Shown piece by piece: positions 54,351-64,000 of a DNA stretch of 64,000 bases. The notes beneath the pieces were generated by a model. It saw nothing but the letters and a program-made list of their open reading frames with translations, had not been told where the DNA came from and did no database searches. This DNA comes from Nematostella vectensis (lineage: Eukaryota; Cnidaria; Anthozoa; Actiniaria; Edwardsiidae). Both the position numbers and the translations under genes were made by a program. Location of the stretch: contig NC_064048.1 of the NCBI RefSeq assembly GCF_932526225.1, positions 10,858,688 through 10,922,687 on the forward strand. Reading direction: 5' to 3'. Positions within the stretch are counted from its first letter, which is position 1; each line of letters opens with the position of its first letter.

Positions 54351-57300
54351 ACCCAAGTGCATCACTACCATTACGTCATTCTGAGTTTCCATTAATTAAC
54401 CGAATCTTTTACGTGCTTCGCCGACTTCTTCACGATCTTAGTCCACTTATTCCACGAGAATAACCGAGTTCTTTAAGTGCCTATTTTTTTCGCGAGGCTA
54501 GCCGACCTATTAACGAGGTTACCCGACTTCTAAACCGTCTCCTTTACAAGCTTACCCTCCAATAATTGCTGACTAGACATCGCCGTTACTTAGCAACCAA
54601 CCCTTAAATTTATAATGTTCTCTAATCGAGTCCGACACACGTTATGATTAACTATAATGGCGTTTGCCATCATAAATTGTACTCAAAATATCATTTTTCG
54701 TGTGTTTTTTTATACAAAATAACATTCTGCAAATGAAAATAATACATATTGTGACAGTGTCAGCGTTCGTGTTTATTCACCCGATTACCTCCCTTCCCCT
54801 TCTCTTCGAAATGTATGGGATCTAATATTCACAAGTTTTATGTATTGGTGTCCTCTCCTTTTGGTCGGTGCCCCCCCCCCTCTTGCCTTGTCCCCCTCCC
54901 CATTTCCCCCCTCGCCTTGTCCCCCCCTTGCCTTTTCGGAATATCTTGGCCCCGCCCCTGTCAGCGGTACCGCCATTGTCCTGCCACCCTGACCTTGTCG
55001 AAATGTCTTAAATACCATAGCCATCTTTCGTACCCTGTCTAAGGCGAAAACATCAACTTTTATACCCTGTTTAGAAGAAAGAACAAACGATTACAGAAAA
55101 CGATCATAGGGGTGCATGCACTCCAAGGGACCTTACGCGGCGGCATCTAGAACGGCGAGCGCATTCGCGAATGTTCCAAAACGAACATTGACGGCGTGCG
55201 TAAAACGTGAAAATAGGGAAATGCCGTTCCAGATTTGCCGTCTCGGACGCCAATGTCGTTTTTGAGCAATTTGTGAGCGCGCGCAACGGTTTTTACTGCC
55301 TTCGTCGTTCATTGACTCTGTCCCCTGACGTGAATGAGAAACGATGGAAAATTCATTTTTTTGTTTTTTATCTTTAAAGGTTTTTGCGTCCACATCAAGT
55401 AGAAAATCAAGAGAAAATAAGTATCATTTGTCTTAAAGATGGACCTGCGGTGTAAAATACCCATGTAAATATAAATGAATTTATTTTGAATTTTTGCGCG
55501 CGAGGCGTCTTTGCAAGTTTTTGACAATGCTGAACAAAGACTTCCCTCTTTTTTTTTTTCCCGCTTGTTTTGAGCCGAAAACCTAGAACCTAGAATCGCT
55601 CAATGGGTTTTGCCGTGAGTGAATCATTTTGAAAGTTCAATCAACTTTTATGGAATCCATCAAAGTCCACTGAATTCAGAAACTGCAGGAAGAAACGGTT
55701 AAAATCCTATATTTTATATTAATTAGTTATCTTCGCATGCTGATGAAAAAAAGGTTTCTGATAAAGCTAAAACGAGGATTTTCCTAAAACTTTATTGACT
55801 TCTCCAAAAGACCTATGCACTTGATTATCTAGCTTGAATGGGAAGAAAAGAAGATTAAAAAGGCAAAAAAGTAAGTCGCACTTGATGATGAGTTGATCAG
55901 TTGTCTTGCGTATGACATTTTGTTGCTCTATTTGTGGATCTAAATGATTCAAAAGTTGTGAATAGTTCGCCAGCACAGTATATTCTTATGAAATCCCCTT
56001 TTACATTTTATAGCATATTGAGGAAGTCCTTTTTCGTAGTTTTGATGGAAAACCGGAAATAAAAGTACTGTATCTTACCAGACTAACCGCTCACGGAAGT
56101 GATTGATATGTTTTGACAGATAAAATGGCTCTGTTTCACCAACTTAATAATTCATTTTACCGGCTATTTTTAGTATTTTGAAACATCGTTAGGTGATGTT
56201 GATGCATGTTGATGTTATTTGGGACTGATTATTATTATCCTTTGATAATACGGAGTCATTTTATGGGCTTTTTATCTATTTTGAGATAGAAAACCGAAAT
56301 TAATAGTTTCGTTAATGTTAGAGGCTCCGCACAGCTCGAAGGTCTACGGACAACTAAAGCCATTTTGCCCATCGACACTCGCCTTATATACAGCAGGTCC
56401 TTCTTTAGGCATTAGCCTAGTTCAAGCGGATGGCCAAAATATTTTCAATCAAATTTTGTCAATTACGTATTAGAGTTAATGGATTGTTATTTTGACATTT
56501 TCTTGCGTATAAACCGTTGTATTTTCAATTATAAACAATAACAAACTGGTTTCAGATAGAAATTCTTAAAAGCGGGAATAGCTAGATACAGGTGAAATTT
56601 AATATGCTCATTTCTAGAGAAGCATAGCTATAATTATCAGGTATTTGACTCGGACCTAGAAAAAAAAGCTTCATTTCGGTATATCAAGGATGCTAATAAT
56701 TTGTAGAACTCCGCAAATTGCTTGATTGGTTTAGTACAAACCCACACCTGCCCACAAGGAACCCGGTGAACTATTGAGGGATTATACAAGGTATAAGGCC
56801 AAAAAAAAAATAATAATAATACCTAATTGAACGTTGGCCCCTGAGCCAGTCTCAGACGCATCTAAAAACTTGTGAAGAAAAAAAGCGATGTAGAGAAGAT
56901 TTGTGGTAAAATTACGAACGTTTTGAAGACTTTATCTGCAGGCACAATGTAAAAATATTTGGTTCAGGAAAGTCGCGGATGTTAAAGTGGTAGAACTTGC
57001 GCTTGGACAAGCACCTGCAGCATCAGTTGCACTGGTAGAGAAATATAGGAAACACTGCGTGCTGGGGGAAAATGTCACCAAGAAAGCTCCAAGTGTGTAT
57101 CACAAGGGTTTTCTACAAGGATTTTTCTACAAACCAAGAACATAATCAGGGGCGGTACGATCCAAGAGCGCAAACTAGAACCAGGTTTCAGCCTGCGCCA
57201 GTTCCACTTAAAAAAGCATCTGTTGAAACTGGCCGATAAAAGACGAAGAGAAAGGTGCGGGATAACCTCGTTTACCGATAAAATCGAATCAAATTTTAGC

Positions 57301-57773
57301 TAGTAAGCCTTCAAGGTGTTTAGCTTTACACAATTATACTGGTAGAATAAGCAGATAATTCGAGCAGTAATCACATAAGACGAATTCAAGGGTGAGAAAA
57401 TTGGACTTGAGAGAAACTAGCTTCGTCCATTTCCGCGAGGGAAAAAACAATTTTTGGGGGCGTATCTCAAAGAGAAAATTAGCCATAAGTTCGCTAAATG
57501 GGAGAAACTTGCATAAAATAGAATTGCACAGGTGAAACAAGTTAAAGAACGGTACACCCTTTGCGTGAGCAAATCAATAGAAAGTCTTCACAACTGGAAC
57601 GAATTGTGCGGTATGCTTTGAATGTGTGCTAACAATCAAAATACGTGCCTGTCATTAATAAATGCACCTGCTGCTTGAAGAAAAAAATACAAAATACGTG
57701 CACCGTAACAAGAGAAAAACAAACAAAACGCGCAGCGCCCCGATTGGGACAGGAATTGAAGCAAAGGAGAGCG
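54351..57773. other. Intergenic region, prosaposin 3' UTR to GPCR 5' flank
   Basis: No gene supported. Features seen are repeated CGACTTCTT/CGAGTTCTTTAAGTGCC text just after the prosaposin stop, C-rich runs at 54870-54930 and AT-rich DNA. A minus-strand open frame at 55133-55393 has no domain. The last few hundred bases before 57774 would hold the GPCR 5' UTR; upstream in-frame codons reach 57645 but the segment there is not receptor-like. Confidence 0.5.
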
Positions 57774-58805
57774 ATGGAGACACCGATAGAGATTGCGGTA
57801 CCCCTTGGAATTTTATCATTTCTTGTCATCATAGAAAACAGCGTTGTGTTGTACTTGGTATTGGCGAACCGACACATGAGGACTTACACAAACGGATTCG
57901 TTGTATCGCTTGCAAGCTCAGATATCTTGACTGGGCTGGTGATATTCTGCCAGTATCTAATCGGGTTTCAAAACGCCGCGGTTATCAATGTAGCTTATGC
58001 TGTTGTTTTGATAAGTGGAGCGGCAAATATAACGTCGGTTACTTTGGATAGATATCTTGCCATTACAAAGCCCTTCAAGTACACAGATTTAATGAGGAAG
58101 TACTTTAAGTACATTACGTTTATTACATGGACAACTTCGATACTTCTCGCCGTTTTGCCTCTTGGTTGGTATGCAGGAAACATTACAGAAGTTTTCCACA
58201 AAGTTTACGTTTTTATTACAATCGGATTAGGGGTGATAACGCCGTATTTCTTTGTACTTTTTGCGAATATTAGAATATACTGCATTGTGAGAAAATCAGT
58301 GAAGAGAGAGAAAAGGACATTGTCAAGTGTTTCGCAAGAGCAAAGTAGCCGCAGAAGAGCACCGCTGAAAATAATAGTCTCAGAAGCGAAAGTTGCGCGA
58401 GTTTTCGCGTGCACTGCTTTAGCGTTCGCAATCTCATGGTTCCCGGTTCTGTATTACACCATCGCAGCAGTTCTGGGGAGCTTCAATTCTGTGCCAAACA
58501 TCTTAGTAACACTATCACCGTTTTTCATCGTGATTGGGTCACTAGCGAACCCATTAATTTACAGCTTCATGAAGCCGGATTTTAAAATAGCAAGTAGAGC
58601 ACTGTTATGCAAAATCAGGCTGGTTGGACTGAAACGGGACATGTGTGTTGCTTACACACCGGCAAAGAGTCTGAACGGAAAGCCCTTGGTAACGATTGTG
58701 GCAGGTACTAAATTAGAGACTGCTAGTATTCTGAAAACAGAAAATACCTGTATTCTAAAAACAGAAAATACCTGTATTCTAAAAACAGAAATGGTAGAGG
58801 TATGA
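57774..58805 (+). CDS. Class A (rhodopsin-like) GPCR, intronless orphan
   Basis: A seven-transmembrane receptor of 343 residues in one exon. TM1 has GILSFLVIIENSVVLYLVL (Asn of the GN motif kept, Gly replaced by Glu). TM2 has SLASSDILTG (L-A-x-x-D). TM3 ends TLDRYLAITKP, an intact DRY. TM6 has ALAFAISWFPVLYY (W-x-P retained, Cys replaced by Ser). TM7 has LANPLIYSF, an intact NPxxY. No cysteine is visible at the top of TM3 or in extracellular loop 2, so the usual disulfide seems absent. The C-tail ends with an 8-residue repeat, ILKTENTC. I start at METPIEI because the upstream 43 in-frame residues are basic and cysteine-rich, unlike an N-terminus. Single-exon receptors of this type are common in cnidarian lineage-specific expansions; the ligand is unknown. 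Confidence 0.88.
   Translation: METPIEIAVPLGILSFLVIIENSVVLYLVLANRHMRTYTNGFVVSLASSDILTGLVIFCQYLIGFQNAAVINVAYAVVLISGAANITSVTLDRYLAITKPFKYTDLMRKYFKYITFITWTTSILLAVLPLGWYAGNITEVFHKVYVFITIGLGVITPYFFVLFANIRIYCIVRKSVKREKRTLSSVSQEQSSRRRAPLKIIVSEAKVARVFACTALAFAISWFPVLYYTIAAVLGSFNSVPNILVTLSPFFIVIGSLANPLIYSFMKPDFKIASRALLCKIRLVGLKRDMCVAYTPAKSLNGKPLVTIVAGTKLETASILKTENTCILKTENTCILKTEMVEV
58730..58793 (+). repeat. 24-bp coding tandem repeat in the GPCR tail
   Basis: ATTCT[GA]AAAACAGAAAATACC plus TGT occurs 2.6 times, encoding ILKTENTC, ILKTENTC, ILKTE. The length is a codon multiple, so it can expand without a frameshift. Confidence 0.93.
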
Positions 58806-60734
58806 TAGATCTCAAAGCTCGTGACCCTTTTGCTCGGAAAACCAGCAAAAAAGTGATAATTCCTTTGGGTACCAAATGTTTAGCTTCTGTTAAGGTCGGT
58901 TCTCACCATGAGCGTAAAACAAAGTGAGGATCGGTCACAAGCGCAAAACAAATCTAGCATTTAGGTTCCTATCTTTCGCTTGTTCGCGAGAATCGGACAA
59001 TTACGTGCGTTACGCCCGGAATGTGAGGTACAGGAAATTACAACAGGAACAGAAGCTTGTTTTAGTTTGCCATTAGTAAGATGATTTGTTAACTAGAAAT
59101 ACATGTGACAGGTACAATTTTGCTACCCGAGAAATCGAGCAACATCCATAATGGGCCCCCGAATGGTCTTTGGCGAGCACTTGAGAGCTTGCAAGCACCC
59201 CGTTATTATACAAGACCGAGCATTGTTAGTTTTTTTAATTAAATCGAGCAGTAAGCACATCAAAAAATACAATGCGAGCACGACGGAAAAATTGCGCGAG
59301 CATAAGCCGAAAACTGCGAGCACATCGAAATTTCGGGGGACTTATTCCCAACCCCTCCAGATGGCTAAAAAGGTTTCTCTTTTCTTCTTCTTCTTATTAT
59401 TATAATATATTTTCATCTTATTACAAGTTTACATTTTTGGCTCTTTTACAAATAACCTAATACAAAGTTTGAGATTAATTTTCCTTGAATCTATTATAAA
59501 TACCATCTGTTTAGGGTAAATCGTTGGTTAAAAAAAAAAGGGACGCCAAAAACTTAACGGGTTTTATCGAGAGACGAAGAGACTTGTTGTTAAAGTGTTT
59601 ATTTCCTATGTGCAAAACATTTTTTTTCTAGTAGCTGTTTACTGTCTTTCAAAAGCACTTGCAATTCATCGAATTATTTATGTACAAAACAAATAAAACA
59701 GGTTCCACAATGAAATACAGGCGTTTTGAATATAGCATTTTAGTAGCAGGAGTGGTTTGGGACGAGTTTGTTTATAAAGTTTCATATTCATCGTTTACAC
59801 CTAACAACCAACATGTTTTAAAAGGGGAAGAAACTGGACAGGCCTCAGGAAATAAAAACAGAATATTATTTGAAAGTTAAAGCAATTAGTAATATGGCTT
59901 TCGCAATGACGTTGTTTTGTCAGCATGGGTCAAAAACCCAATTGATAAGGAAAGAATAGAACATGAAGAACAAAGGGCTGGTCCCTTTTAGAAGAGAGCA
60001 GTGGTTATGAGCGCTGAGCACGTTGTTACTATTCATCTTTTACATCAAAAATATTTTTATTTAGCTTTTATTTGTCAAATACTGATGTATTACATGTATA
60101 GATATGTATGTCATATCTATAACTAATAAAACAGATATCAAATTTATGTATTGCACGATAAAAATATGATATTTATCAAATTAACTATTTTGACAACAAG
60201 CATAGTGCCTTCTGTTTCTCCGGAAAGACGACAGCGAGGCATAAAACATAACATTTGAGCTTGGTGTAGATTTATCTTTTAATATTTGTTGAAAAAAAAA
60301 ATGGACCCTCACTAGAAAGAAAGATCTACTCTTAAAGTAGCCTGCGTGTGGATTCAAAATTCAATTTGAACAATAAATGGCTGAATTGAATTAGTAGTGT
60401 CAGCAAAATCAAGCAGGCGAAGGCACATGGACTTACCTCCCGTCCCTCAGACATTTATTTTCTTAAAAAATAACTTTCAATGTTTTCTTTTTTACTCAAA
60501 CAGAGGGGTGAATATGCACCCAATCCACCCCCCGCCCATGATTTTCTTCTCTAGTGTATTGTTATTCAATATGATGAATTTTGAAACCGGATGCACAACA
60601 CAGGCTATCAAGACGTTTAAAAACTTAAAAAAACAATCCCTCAATTTGTAGAATTTGGGAGAGGGAAGGAAGAGAAACCTCTTATAATATAGTCATGACC
60701 CGGCGCGTTCCCATGATCCCATGATTGGTCGAAC

Positions 60735-60760
60735 GGGGGGGGGGGGGGGGGGGGGGGGGG
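60735..60760. repeat. G26 homopolymer
   Basis: An uninterrupted run of 26 G. It is potentially quadruplex-forming and likely length-polymorphic or prone to assembly error. Confidence 0.95.
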
Positions 60761-60837
60761 AAGGGTGCGCAGTCATGGGTCTCATATGAAAAAAGCGAGT
60801 CTTTGAATATTCCTGAATAAGAAAAACGGAAAAACGA

Positions 60838-60965
60838 GACTATGTGTTATGTAACGCGCTAACCAACAACCAAAGAAGCCATTCCTATTCAAATTGAGGG
60901 CACGAGACTCGTGTTATTTAACACGCTATAAACCATACAAAGAAGCCATTTCCATCCAAGTAAGG
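60838..60965. repeat. Two-copy direct repeat
   Basis: ACGAGACTATGTGTTATGTAAC and ACGAGACTCGTGTTATTTAAC begin two units, both continuing to AAAGAAGCCATT[CT]C. Divergence is moderate. No function is suggested. Confidence 0.75.
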
Positions 60966-61580
60966 CCATTGCTTGTGTTTTACGCCTTAGGTGTCAAGTA
61001 AAGCGAAAACAGCTAAAGCAATTTGCTAGCTATTATCAAGGCCAAGTTCAGATATTTCTGAATAAAAGAAAATTAATTTTTAACAAATTACTTTTATCAC
61101 ACGGAAGGAATCCCGTGTTGCGGGAGAATTTCTAGTGTTTTCGTTTTGCATTTGTTTTTATAGTCCTGTTTGTACGTATACAAATTAATTTGACACAATA
61201 TATGTAGTGAAATACTGCGGTTTTTAATATTCTGGGAATTCTCGCTAACAATTTCCATTAGCTAAATCGTTTCTGGCTTCCGTCATTCAAAAACCTGATT
61301 TGATTGGCCAGCACTGAAATGGTTTCAAGCCATGTCTTCGAGGCGCTTACGTCAGCATGTTAAGTTTCAATTACAGAGAAGCCAGAAAGCCGTTTAGCAG
61401 TTGGGAAATTATCGATGAGAGTTCGAAAAAAAAAAATATTGAAGCAGCAACTGGCTAGAACAAACTGCCAGAAAATAACCGACCAATATAGAGATTTAGG
61501 CATTGCCTTAAAGCGGGGCTCCAAACGACTAAATCTTTGCTTCATTCTCGCTTAATAATTTAGGAAATTTTAAATATTAT

Positions 61581-61644
61581 GGGTAACCTCCATAAAACGA
61601 ACCTTCGTTAGTAGGTAACCTCCATAAAACGGACCTTCGTTAGT
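61581..61644. repeat. 32-bp direct repeat, two copies
   Basis: GGTAACCTCCATAAAACG[AG] plus ACCTTCGTTAGT occurs twice in tandem. Confidence 0.9.
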
Positions 61645-63745
61645 GGGCATTATCCAATAGACCAGATACTCTTCAAAGACGCCTTTGCCCTTTAACATTG
61701 TTAAATGTTAAAACCTTCATTCACTAAAACACGCAATAGAATTTCCTGAATTCCTAGCTTAGTTTAACAGGGGCGCACTTATCATTCGAATAATAGAATT
61801 TGGGTACCTCCATATAAGGGCACCATCTGTATATAGGACCTATTACCGGGCGCACCTGGTGTAGGTTGCACAGACCATCACCTGATTTCTAAACATCGGT
61901 AAAGTTTGTCCACCACCACCACATACACGAGTAATCCCTCACTTAGAAAGACAAGAGACAAAGCTCATGGTCAAGTGGCAGGTTTATTGGGCCACACAGA
62001 TCTGATCTATGTACAGTCATTACGACCACCGAGCTATCCTCAGCTTAACGATTCATAGTTCGAAAACAAGTAACAGCTTTATTGTCTATTATCAAGAAAA
62101 ACCAACGACTTTATAATCTACCATGAAGATTTTTCTATGGAAAAATAAGATCTGCTTAGCAATTCTAATTAATTCAAAGAAAACATTAAAGTTATATAAC
62201 TAATTCAGTTAAATCTAATAACAGATCAGTAATTGTATCACTACATAAGTAATGGAATTCAGAAGCAACATAAAAGTCGCAGTATTCAAACAATTTAGAG
62301 GCTTTCCGTCAACCATAAAATAGTGCTAGCATTCTGTGTTTACTTGAATATTCACATTAATCAATACATTTCTCCCATCATAAAAATAAATAGATACCAT
62401 CCACTATTTTGAATGGATTCTTTCAATTCTACGGTGGCTGCAGAGTAATCAATCTAAAAAGGTGGATGGAACATTGTTGTATTCTAAGTATAATGCTGTT
62501 ATACTAGGAGTGGGGGTAAGGACAAATGGGTGTGGCCCAGTACTGTGGCATAGCCTACCAGCCTCAAACCTCGTCACTAACAAAAATGGCAGGGGCAGTC
62601 AAATCCAACCTAACCCACCCCCCCCCCCAAAAAAAAAAATAATATTAAGTATCTTCAAATTTTATCTTCATCTTCACATGAATAATTGGCAGCCACCACC
62701 TTTAAAGAACAAGGTTTGCAAAGAATCATGGGAAGGTCCAAATTCCAATAGTGAATTGCATACACCTACCCATGATGCTTTGCATGTCTCTTTTAGAACT
62801 TGAAATGAGTCTGGAGACCGACCACAAAAAAAGAAAAATTTACACTTTCTCCTAATGATTTTTTTTTCTTTTAGGGCTCTCAACTTTTTTCACTTGTAGT
62901 TCAAATGTTAAAGATATTATTCATGAATTACAAAAATGATATCCATGAAATACTACAAATGATAATCAACTTGGTTCAATTGCGTGCATTTGTATTAAGT
63001 GCAGCTAATGGATAATAAAATGATACAACTTAGCTTTAGTTACAGCTAGTTAGGTTTTTCACGACGGATTAACATAAACTCTCTTAATGGAAAATATATG
63101 TACAGAGGGGAAACTATCAACAGAAAATTACACATTACATTTATATATGAATAGTAAGACACTATACTCACATATTTAATAAAAATCTAATTATTTTTGG
63201 TTTTTGTGTAATCCACTTATTCACACCAAAGATGGATACTTTCTGGATGTAACTCAACCCTCGGCAACTGCTAAAACCTTAATTCAACATGAGATAAGTT
63301 TTGTAAAAGAGAAAGAAAAGTGTTAAAAGGTTATTGGGAAATGGCATTCAAACAATAATGCTCATTTTCCCCAAAAAATCCTTGATTTCCAAAATACCAC
63401 CACATAAAAAATTATAATTTCACAAATTAGAAAAGTCAGTTAGTATGTACTTCATTTTTTATAGTATCTACTGTTTGTTGCTCAAGCTGCCAACTTTCCC
63501 AAACTCTTGATACAACAAAGGTTGTGTAAGCACATGCCATAATCACATTCAAATGGCACACAATTTGACATGCTAAAACTGCTTCAGACACACAACCTTT
63601 TTGCAGAAAAAGAATTTATGAAAATCAAGGCATCTGAGAGAGCTGAGAATTTTTACATTAGCAGTTAGTTATCGTTCCAATCACTAAGAGATATACGATT
63701 TTTTAAATGGCAGAGATGAAAACTCTAATTTCAACAGAATCATAT

Positions 63746-63920
63746 CTAGCAGCACCAAACAGATTGAGTACACAGGGAGACCTTATATTTACAAACTTTC
63801 TGGGCTTCCTTCACTCGGTGATCACATGACTTTCCGGGGATTGATGTTAATTGACATTGAACCAAATTACCAGGTTTAGAATGATCTAGATGTCCATCTG
63901 AAATTGGGGTTCCTCTCCAT
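63746..63920 (-). CDS. Candidate terminal exon of a minus-strand gene
   Basis: On the minus strand an acceptor-like TTTTTTCTTACAG precedes 175 bp open to TAG. In phase 2 it encodes about 57 residues: RWRGTPISDGHLDHSKPGNL, then QCQLTSIPGKSCDHRVKEAQ, ending TQSVWCC. No family is recognised. The polypyrimidine tract and protein-like composition favour an exon, but nothing upstream is available to test the frame. A chance ORF in a long 3' UTR is the alternative. Confidence 0.3.
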
Positions 63921-64000
63921 CTGTAAGAAAAAATAGAAATAATTGCATCTTTTGTCACAGCATACAGTTGTTTGACAGCTGGTTCATTGAAAAACGTAAC

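Larger units (their letters stand above)
58806..63745. other. Intergenic region right of the GPCR
   Basis: No gene supported. It contains a run of 26 G at 60735-60760, a two-copy direct repeat at 60838-60965, a two-copy 32-bp repeat at 61581-61644, and TTTCTGGCTTCCGTCATTCA near 61270, which recurs as TTTCTGGCTCCCGTCATTCA near 7430. From about 61980 rightward it may be the 3' UTR of a minus-strand gene. Inverse AATAAA lies at 61983-61988. Confidence 0.5.

Noticed and set aside
55133..55393. Minus-strand 86-codon ORF
   Set aside because: No domain, no splice context, and nearby frames on both strands are similarly open by chance.
57645..57773. Upstream in-frame extension of the GPCR
   Set aside because: Adds 43 basic, cysteine-rich residues not resembling a receptor N-terminus; the METPIEI start directly precedes TM1.

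Overview
This is a eukaryotic (animal) window, most probably from an anthozoan cnidarian of the Nematostella type. Genes are split by GT-AG introns, intergenic DNA is AT-rich and full of minisatellites and short foldback elements, and gene density is about one per 8-9 kb. One gene encodes a secreted protein ending in a minicollagen-like six-cysteine domain, which points to Cnidaria. I rebuilt gene models by hand from splice signals and reading-frame phase; in every multi-exon model all exon phases join cleanly.

Layout: (1) 1198-13858 (+), the 3' part of a BCAP/BANK/Dof-like PI3K adaptor (DBB domain, ankyrin repeats, five YxxM motifs, proline-rich tail), with its 5' end outside the window. (2) 16726-21936 (-), a 418-residue secreted protein: signal peptide, Ala/Lys-rich helix, SEA domain, minicollagen-like Cys domain. 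(3) 25985-30637 (+), a GAS2 homologue (CH + GAR). (4) 31833-33845 (-), SVIP, the small p97/VCP-interacting protein. (5) 34248-41404 (+), neutral sphingomyelinase SMPD2. (6) 43306-54350 (+), prosaposin with four saposin-B domains. (7) 57774-58805 (+), an intronless class A GPCR. (8) 63746-63920 (-), a weak candidate terminal exon. SVIP and SMPD2 are head to head; GAS2 and SVIP converge with almost no gap. SMPD2 and prosaposin, both sphingolipid-catabolism genes, are neighbours in the same orientation.

Two things stand out. First, a 746-bp foldback element at 51788-52533 in a prosaposin intron carries a complete type I hammerhead self-cleaving ribozyme in each arm, one per strand. It interrupts a 62-bp minisatellite. 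Second, all six multi-exon genes have tandem duplications that include their own exon-intron junctions. These range from one decayed copy of an exon end (SMPD2, GAS2, BCAP-like) to arrays of 4-16 splice-site copies (prosaposin, SVIP, SEA protein, BCAP-like). One prosaposin exon has its acceptor repeated four times on one side and its donor 16 times on the other. Many of the window's minisatellites therefore appear to have been seeded at splice junctions.

The rest is repeat arrays, MITE-like elements, a LINE remnant and AT-rich DNA in which I see no genes.
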